A stretch of DNA of 64,000 nt. Origin: an uncultured Pseudomonadales bacterium (GTDB lineage: Bacteria > Pseudomonadota > Gammaproteobacteria > Pseudomonadales > Pseudohongiellaceae). Below the pieces are notes generated by a model. It worked only from the letters and a program-made list of their open reading frames with translations. It was not told the DNA's origin and searched no databases. Positions 1 through 9,021 of the stretch are shown piece after piece. Position 1 is the first letter of the stretch. Each line of letters begins with the position of its first letter. Location: positions 784,881 through 848,880 of the forward strand of contig CAMYOK010000002.1 of the NCBI GenBank assembly GCA_947259995.1. The letters are read 5' to 3'. The position numbers were made by a program, and so were the translations under genes.

Positions 1-175
<175 letters not shown>

Positions 176-188
176 AACAGGGCAGCCT

Positions 189-821
189 ATGAATGCACTA
201 TTACGCTCGACGCTATGCGCACCAATAGAAGGAATCATCAATACCCTTCTCGCACAGGACCCAAGCGCTGTGGTGAAACTGCAACGCTACAGCGGCAAAG
301 TTGTGCGCTGCGAATGCACATCACCAGTAAGTTTCGACTGCTTCTTAGTTATCGAGGACTCGCGCATTGCCTTATTAAGCTTATATGAGGGCGAAGTCGA
401 TGCCAGCCTCAGCGCCAGCGCGAGTGCATTTAGTAAAATCGCCATGAGCAGCTCACAAACCGAGGCGCTGTTCTCTCCAGATATCGCCTTGAGTGGTGAC
501 ACCCACTTGATTCAGGCGCTGCACCAGATCATCGGGCAGCTAGAGATCGATTGGGAAGCACACCTAGCCGTTATTTTTGGCGATGTGGCCAGCCATCAAC
601 TGGGCAAACTTTTTACCAGCTCACAGCGCTGGGCAGCCCAGAGCAAAGAGGCCGTGCTAGACAATATCGAAGAGTATCTTCATGAAGAGGCACGGATCCT
701 GCCCAATAAAGCCGAGCTTGCGCATTTTAATGCGCGCTTAGATGAACTTAAACTCTCACTCGATCGTATTCATGCGAGAACGGTGCGCCTGAACAAGGCC
801 TTAGACGAAGCCTCTCTCTAG
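189..821 (+). CDS. ubiJ: UbiJ, ubiquinone biosynthesis accessory factor (SCP2-type lipid-binding domain)
   Basis: This 210-residue protein has an SCP2-like N-terminal half (about residues 10-110) and a charged helical C-terminal half (from about 150) with heptad-like leucines. Both length and layout fit UbiJ. Known role of the family: UbiJ is a lipid-binding scaffold of the soluble Ubi complex that presents polyprenyl intermediates to the hydroxylases and methylases. Position directly after ubiE supports the call. Normally ubiB follows at once; here about 2.4 kb with a three-gene cassette separates ubiJ from ubiB. Confidence 0.88.
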   Translation: MNALLRSTLCAPIEGIINTLLAQDPSAVVKLQRYSGKVVRCECTSPVSFDCFLVIEDSRIALLSLYEGEVDASLSASASAFSKIAMSSSQTEALFSPDIALSGDTHLIQALHQIIGQLEIDWEAHLAVIFGDVASHQLGKLFTSSQRWAAQSKEAVLDNIEEYLHEEARILPNKAELAHFNARLDELKLSLDRIHARTVRLNKALDEASL

Positions 822-901
822 CCTGTAACGTTTGCACCTTCGGCGCCTCTAATCAGGCATAAGTGCTGTATAGGGGAACAGTGGCAAAGTGTCACAGAGC
901 C

Positions 902-929
902 TTGTATTCACCACAAAGAGTAGGATAAT
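902..929 (+). promoter_or_regulatory. Candidate sigma-70-type promoter of the bufferin cassette
   Basis: TTGTAT at 902-907 and GATAAT at 924-929 are separated by 16 bases, about 55 bases before the bufA start. Just upstream, at 881-895, is an imperfect dyad (GTGGCA, 3 bases, TGTCAC) that could be an operator. The 161-base gap after ubiJ suggests the cassette has its own promoter. No clear ECF-type promoter was found by eye. The call is a pattern match only. Confidence 0.35.
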
Positions 930-982
930 CAAACTATACCCCGTGCAAGCTCAAAAATCGGGAACGTTCAGGAGAATCTACG

Positions 983-1435
983 ATGAAAACGACAGATGGC
1001 TTAAAACTCGCTTCCTCTGCTGCGGCGCTATTACTGGCCTCTGCTGCACTGTCTTCAGGCACGCAAGCTGAAGAAGTCGCAACTCCGGTCAAGGTCAGCC
1101 AATGCCACGGCATTGCAGGTGTCAGCGAAGTTGTTGGCTTTGCCAGCGGCCATGCCATGATCTCCAAGAGCTTCTGCAGCAAACTCGGCGGCAATGAGGT
1201 TGACACTCAAGAGCTGCCTGCACAGGTCCCAACCCCTGTGGGTGTGCAAGTGGCCTATTGCAACGACTTGTTCAGCTGCAACACCTTCAGCGCCTGTAAA
1301 GGCAATGGCAACGACAACTGCGCTGGGCAGAACTCCTGTCACGGCATTGGTTTTGTCGCTATCTCATCAAGCGATATGAGCATTTCGGAACAAATGTGCA
1401 GCAAGCTTGGTGGCAACCTAATCAGCGCTCTTTAA
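983..1435 (+). CDS. BufA-like cysteine-rich precursor peptide (periplasmic bufferin-type metallophore), enlarged by an internal duplication
   Basis: The product has 150 residues. It starts with a signal peptide (basic start, hydrophobic residues 12-26, likely cut after TQA at 27-29). Eight cysteines follow at 41, 65, 93, 99, 105, 113, 119 and 139. The second half, with C...C...C...NDNC.G.NSCHG.GF and a final CSKLGG, resembles BufA2-type bufferin precursors. Family knowledge: characterised bufferins are copper-binding RiPPs whose cysteines are converted to thiooxazole heterocycles. Residues 41-71 resemble 119-145: both begin CHGI and end CSKLGGN, so one module looks duplicated. GGAG at 971-974 lies 8 bases before ATG. 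It is followed by the MNIO and DUF2063 genes. Which cysteines are modified, and which metal is bound, cannot be read from the sequence. Confidence 0.8.
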   Translation: MKTTDGLKLASSAAALLLASAALSSGTQAEEVATPVKVSQCHGIAGVSEVVGFASGHAMISKSFCSKLGGNEVDTQELPAQVPTPVGVQVAYCNDLFSCNTFSACKGNGNDNCAGQNSCHGIGFVAISSSDMSISEQMCSKLGGNLISAL

Positions 1436-1454
1436 GACGCGGTTGGAGCACACC

Positions 1455-2291
1455 ATGCTTGGCTACGGCCTAGGTCTTCGCAGCGTCCATTATGACTACG
1501 TGTTGACCCATTGGCCGACGCAAGTGGACTGGTTCGAACTGATCACCGAAAACTATCTAGCACCAGGCGGCCGTCCTCGTGCGGTAATCAGGCAAATCCG
1601 CGAACACTATCCGGTGGTACTTCATGGCCTTTCCTTCAATATTGGCACGGATGAAGAGCCCGACTGGGAATACCTACGGCAACTGCGACAACTGAGCGAT
1701 GAGATACAACCCGAATGGATCTCAGATCATTTGTGCTGGACTGGCCTCGATGGCTACACATCTCACGACCTACTCCCGATTTCATACAATGCTCAAAGTC
1801 TTGAGCATTGCACTGCTAAAGTTGCACAAATCCAAGAATTTCTCGGACGTAAAATCGTCCTAGAAAACCCGTCGGTGTATATCGGGTTTCGCTCGAGCAC
1901 CATGAGTGAAGCTGAATTTATCAATGCCTTGGTCAAACGCACAGGCTGCGAAGTGCTCCTCGACATTAATAATGTCTATGTATCTGCATTCAACCTTGGA
2001 CTTAACCCCTATGCCATCGTCGACGCATTGAACCCCGCCTCGATCAGACAATTCCATTTGGCTGGGCACACCCACAACGGCGATCACATTATCGATACTC
2101 ACGACCACCCCGTAAGCGATGATGTATGGAAGCTATATGCGCATGCCTGTAAACGCTTCGGCCCTGTGACGACCCTGTTGGAACGAGACGATGACATCCC
2201 GGAGTTTCCGGAGCTTCTGCAAGAGTTGCAGCTTGCTCGGCAACTTCAAGAACGCAGTCTTGCTGCCCTTGGCGAGCCGGAAAAAGCGTGA
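1455..2291 (+). CDS. BufB-like MNIO (DUF692) peptide-modifying oxidative enzyme
   Basis: This is a 278-residue TIM-barrel-type protein of the DUF692 / multinuclear non-haem iron oxidative enzyme (MNIO) family. Visible family motifs, in order: GLGLR near the N-terminus, VDWFELITENY, LHGLSFN, ISDHL, VLENPS, LLDINN, FHLAGH, IDTHDH and LLERD; these His, Asp, Glu and Asn residues are the usual metal ligands. Known members modify cysteine-rich precursors, for example forming thiooxazoles in bufferins. I chose ATG 1455 over the in-frame TTG at 1443 because GGAG at 1445-1448 sits 6 bases before it. It starts 19 bases after the precursor gene and overlaps the next gene. Confidence 0.9.
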   Translation: MLGYGLGLRSVHYDYVLTHWPTQVDWFELITENYLAPGGRPRAVIRQIREHYPVVLHGLSFNIGTDEEPDWEYLRQLRQLSDEIQPEWISDHLCWTGLDGYTSHDLLPISYNAQSLEHCTAKVAQIQEFLGRKIVLENPSVYIGFRSSTMSEAEFINALVKRTGCEVLLDINNVYVSAFNLGLNPYAIVDALNPASIRQFHLAGHTHNGDHIIDTHDHPVSDDVWKLYAHACKRFGPVTTLLERDDDIPEFPELLQELQLARQLQERSLAALGEPEKA

Positions 2292-3142
2292 ACTGGAAAG
2301 AGGAACAAGCGCAGTTTTGGGCCTGGATTAACCACCCACAGGACCTGAGCAAAGACGCCGAAAAAATCGCCAGCTTATTGGCCCCCCATAGGCATATCGG
2401 TCAAGCACAAGCACTGTCGATCTATAACAACGCCTACCATCAACGCTTGGTGGACGTATCCAGTGCGTTATTTCCTGTGCTTTACCATACCTTAGGGCAG
2501 GAGTTGTACACACAGCTATGGCTTAGCTATATGGCCGCCTACCCACCTAGAAATGGCCCCATCCACAGGGTTGGCGAACACTTACATACTTTTCTGAGAC
2601 AACACCCTAAATTTGCCTCATTACCCGCCGCCGCAGACATAGTGCAACTTGAATCACACCTAAACTATCTCTTCGACAAAGCTGATGAGCCTGCTTACTC
2701 CCTAGCGGACCTGCAGGCACTTCCTCAGGATGACTGGGCCGCAATGCGCTGGCAGGCTAAGCAAGACTGGGCGCTGCTCTATAGCCCTTTCGACCTAGAG
2801 AAATATTGGCGTCAGATGCAAGAGTTTATCGCCCAGGAGGGTGAACCCGGCCATTCGAATTTTGCGATAGAGGCCTTGGAACAAGACTCAGCAGGACAGC
2901 CCAATTACTTAGTTCTGCGCCAAGCCCAACGCATGCATTTCCAATGGATTCGCCCAGAACTAGCCACCTTCCTGCAATGCATCGAGCAACAACAGGACTT
3001 TGCGCATATTTGCACAAGCTTAGCCGAGGCCTACCCTGCGCACGACATTCCGGCCCTCAGTTTACAGCTCTTGCTGCGCGCAATTGAGCTAGAACTTCTT
3101 TGCGCTGCGAGCGCCAAAGTAGCGCGCGAAGCCTTGTCGTAA
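2288..3142 (+). CDS. BufC-like DUF2063 partner protein of the MNIO enzyme
   Basis: The 284-residue product has an N-terminal DUF2063 domain (sometimes labelled putative DNA-binding), seen as FWAWINHP near residue 11 and IYNNAYHQRLVD near 45. A second alpha-helical region occupies residues 150-280. In MNIO systems (BufC, HvfC, MbnC relatives) such partners recognise the precursor and help the enzyme, so despite the database name it is probably not a transcription factor. The GTG start overlaps the bufB stop (GTGA), implying translational coupling. No transporter or DoxX-type BufD gene follows; the next gene is ubiB, 118 bases on. Confidence 0.85.
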   Translation: MNWKEEQAQFWAWINHPQDLSKDAEKIASLLAPHRHIGQAQALSIYNNAYHQRLVDVSSALFPVLYHTLGQELYTQLWLSYMAAYPPRNGPIHRVGEHLHTFLRQHPKFASLPAAADIVQLESHLNYLFDKADEPAYSLADLQALPQDDWAAMRWQAKQDWALLYSPFDLEKYWRQMQEFIAQEGEPGHSNFAIEALEQDSAGQPNYLVLRQAQRMHFQWIRPELATFLQCIEQQQDFAHICTSLAEAYPAHDIPALSLQLLLRAIELELLCAASAKVAREALS

Positions 3143-3260
3143 CTCATGCTTAATGCTATCTTTGCCAGCCCTTGTTACCCCAAATGTAAACTCCTGATAT
3201 TTAAACAAATACTCAATAGTCTGCGTTCGCAAAGCCCCATGGCAAATTAAGGCTGAACCT

Positions 3261-4901
3261 GTGTCTCACATCCCTCGACTCCTAAAACTGCTTAATACTG
3301 CCGCTCGCTACGGTCTCGACCAAGTATCTGAGCAGCTACGCCCCAAGGGCCTGCCGGGATTCATGTTTCGTCTATGGAGCCTCCCCTTTCGCGCAGCTGC
3401 GACGCGTCGCCTGCCTCCAGAGACACGCCTACGGCTTGCTCTAGAAGAACTAGGCCCTATTTACATCAAGTTCGGCCAATTGCTCTCGACCAGACGCGAC
3501 TTTCTCCCCCACCAACTCGCTGACGAATTGCAGTCCTTACAAGACAAAGTCCCCGGTTTCACGGCGCCGACTATTCAAGCAATCGTTGAAGAGGCTCTAC
3601 AGTGCCCTTGGCAGGAAGTGTTTGCAGAGCTCGAAACCCAAGCTCTCGCCTCCGCTTCGGTAGCCCAAGTCCACAGCGCACGCCTGCTTAGTGGCGAAGA
3701 AGTTGTGGTGAAGGTCATCAGACCCGGGATCGACAAAATCATTCGCGAAGACATGCAGGTTCTGCATTGGATTGCCGCAATGATTGAAAGATTTGTACCA
3801 GACGGCAAGCGCTTGCACGCAAAAGAAGTGGTGGCCGATTACGAAAAGATCATTGTCGACGAACTCAACCTCTTGGCAGAGGGGGCAAATGCCACACAGC
3901 TACGCCGTAACTTCGAAAATTCTCCCTCGCTTTACGTGCCGAAGGTCTACTGGGAATTCAGCCGCAGCAATATGTTGGTGATGGAGCGCATCTATGGCAC
4001 TCCTGTTGCCGATATTCCAGCCCTTAAAGCTCGTAATGTTAATCTGAAAAAACTTGCCGAGACGGGAGTCGAAATTTTCTTCACGCAAGTGTTCACCCAC
4101 AGTTTTTTTCATGCCGATATGCATCCCGGCAATATTTTCGTGGCATTGCACAGCCCAGAGAATCCTCAATATATCGCCATAGACTGCGCCATCATCGGGT
4201 CTCTAAGCCGAGATGATCAGCAATACCTCGCCCGCAATTTGTTGGCCATTTTTAAACGCGACTACCGCAAGGTGGCCGAATTACACGTGGAGTGTGGCTG
4301 GGTTCCCAAAGATACCAAGGTGCATGAATTTGAATCCGCCATGCGCTCGGTATGCGAGCCCGTCTTTGAGAAACCTCTGAAAGACATCTCCTTTGGTTAT
4401 TTACTAGTTCAGTTATTCAGCACTGCCGGCCGCTTTAACATGGAGGTTCAACCCTCTCTTGTGCTGTTGCAAAAAACGCTTCTCAATGTAGAGGGCTTGG
4501 GCCGACAGCTCTACCCCGAACTAGACCTGTGGAATACCGCGCTACCATTCCTAGAAGATTGGAATCGCCGGCGCATGCAACCCACCACTTTATTCAACGC
4601 CCTAAAAGAGAATGTACCGGATTGGATCGAGCAATTACCTTATCTGCCTGCGCTGATGATCGACGCCCTGACCCAGACTCAACAATTGAGCGCCATCAAT
4701 CAAAGTATGCAAAAGCGCCTCGATGAGACCGAGCAACACAACCGCAACCGCCACAGACGAAATAAACTCGCTGCCGTCATCTTCCTTGGCATTGGAGTCG
4801 TGGGTTTATTCACGCCGCTAGCTGCCTTCGTAGAGACCGTCCCTTGGTGGAGTCTTTTAGGCTTTGCGAGCGCGGTTTACCTTTTGTGTTTTAGACGCTG
4901 A
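3261..4901 (+). CDS. ubiB: UbiB, atypical kinase/ATPase of ubiquinone biosynthesis
   Basis: The 546-residue protein is of the ABC1/UbiB kinase-like family. The nucleotide-binding signature IYIKFGQLLSTR (KxGQ motif), the Ala-rich loop ASASVAQVHSA, FHADMHPGN (catalytic-loop equivalent) and AIDCAI are present. Two hydrophobic segments near residues 505-545 anchor the C-terminus in the inner membrane, as in E. coli UbiB. Family role: ATPase that assists extraction or handling of hydrophobic CoQ precursors for the Ubi complex. The GTG start at 3261 is preceded by AAGG. The gene is separated from ubiE-ubiJ by the bufferin-type cassette. Confidence 0.93.
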   Translation: MSHIPRLLKLLNTAARYGLDQVSEQLRPKGLPGFMFRLWSLPFRAAATRRLPPETRLRLALEELGPIYIKFGQLLSTRRDFLPHQLADELQSLQDKVPGFTAPTIQAIVEEALQCPWQEVFAELETQALASASVAQVHSARLLSGEEVVVKVIRPGIDKIIREDMQVLHWIAAMIERFVPDGKRLHAKEVVADYEKIIVDELNLLAEGANATQLRRNFENSPSLYVPKVYWEFSRSNMLVMERIYGTPVADIPALKARNVNLKKLAETGVEIFFTQVFTHSFFHADMHPGNIFVALHSPENPQYIAIDCAIIGSLSRDDQQYLARNLLAIFKRDYRKVAELHVECGWVPKDTKVHEFESAMRSVCEPVFEKPLKDISFGYLLVQLFSTAGRFNMEVQPSLVLLQKTLLNVEGLGRQLYPELDLWNTALPFLEDWNRRRMQPTTLFNALKENVPDWIEQLPYLPALMIDALTQTQQLSAINQSMQKRLDETEQHNRNRHRRNKLAAVIFLGIGVVGLFTPLAAFVETVPWWSLLGFASAVYLLCFRR

Positions 4902-4919
4902 CATAGCATACTAGCGCGC

Positions 4920-5333
4920 ATGAAATTAGTAGCAGAACCAGACTTGCAAGCACCTTGGCTCAATGCCATCAAGTGGAATGAGGACGGCCTAGTTCCTGTG
5001 ATCACACAGGATTATCTTAGCGGCAGGGTCCTTACCCACGCCTGGCTCAACAAAGAGGCGCTCGCATTGGCCCAAAAAGAGGGTCGAGCAGTCTATTGGT
5101 CACGCTCTAGAGCTAAATTGTGGCGTAAGGGTGAGGAATCCGGTTTTATTCAAAAACTGCATAGCACGTACTTAGACTGCGATGGAGATACTGTCTGCTT
5201 CATGGTCGAACAAATTGGCGGAATTGCTTGCCATACAGGGCGTGAAAGTTGTTTTTATCGAAAACTTGAAGATGAACAATGGCGCAGTGTTGACCCTGTG
5301 CTGAAAGACCCTAAAGCGATTTACGTAAAGTAG
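4920..5333 (+). CDS. hisI: HisI, phosphoribosyl-AMP cyclohydrolase
   Basis: This 137-residue protein catalyses step 3 of histidine synthesis, opening the purine ring of PR-AMP. Diagnostic segments are [32 protein letters not shown] and [11 protein letters not shown]; they supply the Cys and Asp ligands for zinc and magnesium. It starts 18 bases after ubiB and is followed by a separate hisE, so the two activities are not fused as in enterobacterial HisIE. A place between ubiB and the tat genes is normal for Pseudomonas-like genomes. Confidence 0.95.
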   Translation: MKLVAEPDLQAPWLNAIKWNEDGLVPVITQDYLSGRVLTHAWLNKEALALAQKEGRAVYWSRSRAKLWRKGEESGFIQKLHSTYLDCDGDTVCFMVEQIGGIACHTGRESCFYRKLEDEQWRSVDPVLKDPKAIYVK

Positions 5334-5382
5334 GCAAGCTTAAAACCTTGTGAGTTCACCACAAACGAGTTGCGAGTCACAA

Positions 5383-5718
5383 ATGAGTGATATATTGATA
5401 GAACTTGGACGCATCCTAGAACAGCGCAAACAAGCCGATGCCTCCAGTTCCTATGTAGCTAGCCTGCACCATAAGGGGCTTAACAAGATTCTAGAAAAAG
5501 TGGGAGAAGAAGCGACGGAAACGATCATCGCGGCCAAAGATGTCGCAAGCACACAAGATCGAGAGTCGCTAGTGAAGGAAACGGCAGACCTTTGGTTTCA
5601 TAGTATGGTGATGTTAAGCCATCTGGACCTTGGGCCTGAAGATGTATTAGAAGAGTTGCGTAACCGGTTCGATATCTCTGGTCTAGCCGAAAAAGCAGCA
5701 CGCAAACACACAAAGTAA
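5383..5718 (+). CDS. hisE: HisE, phosphoribosyl-ATP pyrophosphatase
   Basis: The product is 111 residues from ATG 5383 and belongs to the all-alpha NTP pyrophosphohydrolase (MazG-like) fold. [15 protein letters not shown] and [13 protein letters not shown] carry the acidic Mg-binding residues (EEAxE ... ExADLxxH). It performs step 2 of histidine synthesis, PR-ATP to PR-AMP plus pyrophosphate, feeding HisI just upstream. A longer version from GTG 5350 (122 residues) is possible, but its first 11 residues do not look conserved and the family is usually near 110 residues. Confidence 0.92.
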   Translation: MSDILIELGRILEQRKQADASSSYVASLHHKGLNKILEKVGEEATETIIAAKDVASTQDRESLVKETADLWFHSMVMLSHLDLGPEDVLEELRNRFDISGLAEKAARKHTK

Positions 5719-5778
5719 GAGTATAGGCTCTATCAGACACCCTTAATGGGTCGATAGCACAGCCATTTGGAGGCAGTA

Positions 5779-6021
5779 ATGGGTTTCGGTGGAATTGGAA
5801 TTTGGCAATTAATAATCATTTTGGTGATTGTCGTTATGTTGTTTGGCACAAAAAAGCTACGCAACCTCGGCTCTGACTTAGGCGGAGCGTTAAAAGGCTT
5901 TAAAAGCGCCATGAAAGACGACGAAGACAAAGACAAAGACGCGGAAGCGGAAGATGGCAGTACAGGCGAGGCAACTGTGATGAAAGCTGAAAAGTCTGAG
6001 AAGCCTGACACGAAAGATTGA
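5779..6021 (+). CDS. tatA: TatA, twin-arginine translocase pore-forming subunit
   Basis: The 80-residue protein has a short N-out segment, one membrane helix ([15 protein letters not shown]), then the [14 protein letters not shown] amphipathic helix with the FG hinge, and an acidic tail. It oligomerises to form the pore for folded proteins with twin-arginine signals. ATG 5779 is preferred to TTG 5767 because the Shine-Dalgarno GGAGG (5769-5773) lies 5 bases before it and overlaps the upstream start. It is first of tatA-tatB-tatC. Confidence 0.95.
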   Translation: MGFGGIGIWQLIIILVIVVMLFGTKKLRNLGSDLGGALKGFKSAMKDDEDKDKDAEAEDGSTGEATVMKAEKSEKPDTKD

Positions 6022-6087
6022 TGCGCCTACCGTTCGCGTATTTCACAACGTCTATCTTATTTATTCACCTGATGCCGGAAAAAACTA

Positions 6088-6708
6088 ATGTTTGATATTG
6101 GTTTCATGGAGCTGATGCTGATCAGCATTGTGGCACTGATTGTCATTGGACCGGAGAAACTTCCCGGGGCAATCAGGACGGCAACGCTATGGATCGGCCG
6201 TGCCAAACGCAGTTTCCAGCAAGTGAAATCTGAGATCGAACGCGAAATAGACGCCGACGATATCAAACGCCAATTGCATAACGAGGCCATACTCGCCGAT
6301 CTGAAAAAGGTCAAAGACAAGGCTGACGCCTTGGTTGAGAACACCAAGAACACAATTGATGATGTGAACGCGGAAGTGAATACGACTCTCAAGAAGGAAG
6401 AGGAAGAGATTAAGAGCGCCGTTGAAGACTCGCCCGAAAGCAACAAGAAGCAAGCAAACCCAACTCTTGAAACTCCGGCCGCCCCAGTGGATGACCCAGC
6501 AAGTCTCGACGACCCAGACGCAGACAAAGAGCTAACACAAGACACTGCCGACAAAGCCTCAGAGGAAACTGAAGACAACCCCAAAGAAGAAGGGCCTGCG
6601 GTCGATTTCTATAACAACCCGCCATCAGGCACAGTCAAAGTGGAAGGGGGCGGATTTCGCCCTACTAGTTCACTTGATGATGAAACAGATTCCGGACGCC
6701 GCTCATGA
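6088..6708 (+). CDS. tatB: TatB, twin-arginine translocase receptor subunit
   Basis: The product has 206 residues. The N-terminus [19 protein letters not shown] is the TatB membrane helix, with the conserved Glu in the membrane-facing part, followed by the [11 protein letters not shown] hinge and amphipathic helix. From residue 110 on, the tail is acidic, low in complexity and rich in Asp, Glu, Pro and Ser, longer than in E. coli TatB (171 aa). TatB pairs with TatC to bind twin-arginine signal peptides. Its stop overlaps the tatC start (ATGA). Confidence 0.94.
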   Translation: MFDIGFMELMLISIVALIVIGPEKLPGAIRTATLWIGRAKRSFQQVKSEIEREIDADDIKRQLHNEAILADLKKVKDKADALVENTKNTIDDVNAEVNTTLKKEEEEIKSAVEDSPESNKKQANPTLETPAAPVDDPASLDDPDADKELTQDTADKASEETEDNPKEEGPAVDFYNNPPSGTVKVEGGGFRPTSSLDDETDSGRRS

Positions 6709-7463
6709 GCGATAAAGAAGTCAGCGAAGTAGGCTCCGACCTTAGCCTTATAGATCACCTCATTGAGTTGCGCGACCGAATTTTAAAATCGGTGCTTTCA
6801 GTCTTCGTATTATTCCTCTCGTTGTTTTACTTTTCTAACGACATCTATACGTTTGTGGCAACGCCGTTATTGAACGTCTTACCTGAAAACATGGGGATGA
6901 TTGCGATAGACCCTACCTCACCATTTTTCGCCCCATTTAAGCTCACGTTTTATGTATCGCTGTTTTTAGCCGCGCCGTATATTCTATATCAGCTCTGGTC
7001 GTTCATCGCGCCAGGGCTTTATCAAAATGAAAAGGCTTTAGCGATTCCGTTGTTCGCGTCTAGCGTTATACTCTTCTATGCGGGAATCGCATTCGCCTAC
7101 TACGTTCTCTTCGGTTTTGTGTTTGCATTCTTTGTTTCCGTAGCGCCCGACGGCATTCTCGTCACTCCTGACATAAACAGTTTTCTAAGTTTTGCCCTGA
7201 CGATCTTCTTTGCCTTCGGCATGGCCTTTGAAATCCCGATAGCCGTTTTTCTATTAATATGGGCTGGGATAGTCGAACCCGATGATTTGAGCTCCAAGCG
7301 CCCATACGTAGTAGTTGGCTGTTTTATCGTTGGCATGCTATTAACGCCACCCGACCCCTTTACACAATCAATGCTCGCGCTTCCCATGTGGTTGTTGTTT
7401 GAGATCGGTATCTTTTGTGGGCGCCTAATCAAGAAGAAGCAGAAATCAGACGCAGAGGAATAG
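6705..7463 (+). CDS. tatC: TatC, twin-arginine translocase core subunit
   Basis: This 252-residue inner-membrane protein has six hydrophobic helices. [12 protein letters not shown] at residues 16-27 is the TatC N-terminal signature, whose Leu-Arg-Glu-type residues contact the twin-arginine motif. The periplasmic SPFFAPFK segment and FGMAFEIPI are also typical. ATG overlaps the tatB stop, so the three tat genes form one translationally coupled unit. The gene ends only a few bases from the convergent dtd stop. Confidence 0.95.
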   Translation: MSDKEVSEVGSDLSLIDHLIELRDRILKSVLSVFVLFLSLFYFSNDIYTFVATPLLNVLPENMGMIAIDPTSPFFAPFKLTFYVSLFLAAPYILYQLWSFIAPGLYQNEKALAIPLFASSVILFYAGIAFAYYVLFGFVFAFFVSVAPDGILVTPDINSFLSFALTIFFAFGMAFEIPIAVFLLIWAGIVEPDDLSSKRPYVVVGCFIVGMLLTPPDPFTQSMLALPMWLLFEIGIFCGRLIKKKQKSDAEE

Positions 7464-7467
7464 GCGT

Positions 7468-7905
7468 TTACACTCGCAATGTAAACGTCACTGGCCCGTC
7501 ATTCTCAAGCGCCACTTTCATGTCTGCCCCAAAACTTCCTGCCCCCACCTGTAAAGATGACTGCCTTGCTTGGGCTAACATATAGTCATACAACGCCTCC
7601 GCCTCGCTTGGCGGCATGGCGCTGGAAAACCCGGGACGCATGCCCTTGTCCGTTGTTGCTGCCAGGGTAAATTGTGATACCAGCAGCAGTTCAGCATTAA
7701 TATCCAATAGCGATAAATTCATTCGCTCCTGATCATCTGAGAATACGCGGTAGTTTAAGATCTTGTGCAGTAGCTTGTCGGCCTTAGCTTGCGTATCCTC
7801 TCGTTCCACCCCAAGCAACACCAGCAAGCCCTTTTCAATTCGCGCACTGACCTGACCCTCGACCTTCACTTGCGCCCAATTAACACGTTGCAGCAAAGCG
7901 ATCAT
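7468..7905 (-). CDS. dtd: Dtd, D-aminoacyl-tRNA deacylase
   Basis: The 145-residue protein begins MIALLQRV, the usual Dtd start. It contains the SQFTLAA (Ser-Gln) and GPVTF motifs that form the chiral proofreading pocket with the cross-subunit Gly-cisPro. It removes D-amino acids mischarged on tRNA. The longer reading frame from 7926 would overlap the upstream gene; the ATG at 7905 overlaps the stop of the iminopeptidase gene (ATGA). It is probably co-transcribed with that gene. Confidence 0.93.
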   Translation of the reverse strand: MIALLQRVNWAQVKVEGQVSARIEKGLLVLLGVEREDTQAKADKLLHKILNYRVFSDDQERMNLSLLDINAELLLVSQFTLAATTDKGMRPGFSSAMPPSEAEALYDYMLAQARQSSLQVGAGSFGADMKVALENDGPVTFTLRV

Positions 7906-8867
7906 GAAGCATTCCCTGGCTGGCACTCTCGTGCTATTTGATTTGTAGCGCGAACCAAAGCATCAGTGATGCCCGGCTCTGAGGCAGAGTGCCCAGCCTC
8001 TCGAATGATAAACAGCTCAGCTTCCGGCCACACCTCATGCAAGGCCAAGGCATTGTCCAATGGGCACACGATATCGTAACGTCCGTGCACGATGATCCCT
8101 GGAATCCCCTGCAGGCGATGCGCATCGCGAATAATCTGATTGGGTTCTAAAAACGCACTATTGATAAAATAATGCGCTTCGATTCGCGCCATTGCCAAGG
8201 CAATATGCGGATCGTTCATCTTGTCCACAACATGCTGGTTAGGTTTGAGGGTAGAGCAACACCCCTCCCAGTTCGACCAAATTTTGGCCGCCGACATCCG
8301 CGCTATCTCATCGTTTGACGTTAACCGGCTGTGGTAGGCCGCGATCATATTGTCCCGCTCGCCCTCTGGAATATGTTCATAGTAGTCAGCCCAGTAGTCC
8401 GGAAAAATACGGCTTGCACCCTCTTGATAGAACCATTGCAGATCTTGATCTCGACATAAGAAGATGCCACGCAAGACCAACCCTAAGACACGCTCCGGAA
8501 AGCTTTGCGCATAGACCAGGCTTAGAGTTGACCCCCAAGAGCCACCGAATAGAACCCACTTGTCGATGTGCAGATACTCTCGAATAGCTTCCATATCGGC
8601 AACCAGAGCAGCGGTATTATTGTCTTCCAATTCTGCATGCGGAGTACTGCGCCCTGCGCCGCGCTGATCAAACACAATGATGCGGTAGGCTTGCGGATCG
8701 AAATAGCGACGACTAGTTGAGTCTGTCCCCCCGCCCGGCCCACCATGCACAAACACAACTGGAATGCCGTCTGGGTTGCCCGACTCCTCAACATGCAATT
8801 CATGCACCGCACTTACGCCCAGACGATGAGAAGCGTAAGGTTTTATTTCTGGAAATAGCACTAGCAT
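7902..8867 (-). CDS. pip: Proline iminopeptidase (prolyl aminopeptidase, alpha/beta hydrolase, S33)
   Basis: The 321-residue enzyme cleaves N-terminal proline from peptides. HGGPGGG at about residues 41-47 is the oxyanion-hole motif of the family. FDQRGAGRS and GGSWGSTLSL (nucleophilic Ser) follow, with HGRYDIVCP (catalytic Asp) and EAGHSASEPG (catalytic His) near the end. Length and motif order match the S33 prolyl aminopeptidases. It is translationally coupled to dtd. Confidence 0.93.
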   Translation of the reverse strand: MLVLFPEIKPYASHRLGVSAVHELHVEESGNPDGIPVVFVHGGPGGGTDSTSRRYFDPQAYRIIVFDQRGAGRSTPHAELEDNNTAALVADMEAIREYLHIDKWVLFGGSWGSTLSLVYAQSFPERVLGLVLRGIFLCRDQDLQWFYQEGASRIFPDYWADYYEHIPEGERDNMIAAYHSRLTSNDEIARMSAAKIWSNWEGCCSTLKPNQHVVDKMNDPHIALAMARIEAHYFINSAFLEPNQIIRDAHRLQGIPGIIVHGRYDIVCPLDNALALHEVWPEAELFIIREAGHSASEPGITDALVRATNQIARECQPGNAS

Positions 8868-8962
8868 GGCAAGTCCTCATGAGGTCTTAGGAACGCAACT
8901 GATCTGCGCATTTTCATGAGTCCAATCTTAGGGGAGTTTGCTTTTTCTTGCGACATTTAGGC

Positions 8963-9006
8963 AAAAAAAAACGCCTGCACAACGGGCAACCGTCGTACAA
9001 GCGTTT
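8963..9006 (-). terminator. Rho-independent terminator after typA
   Basis: Read on the minus strand, a stem beginning AAACGCTTGTAC pairs, with a few G-U pairs, with its partner near 8969-8980 and runs into a tract of eight or more T. It lies 16 bases after the typA stop and separates typA from pip-dtd. Confidence 0.8.
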
Positions 9007-9021
9007 CTCTAGAACCGTGCG

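Noticed and set aside
889..1206. Frames overlapping the bufA start on both strands
   Set aside because: bufA has a signal peptide, ribosome site and partner genes; the others have none of these.
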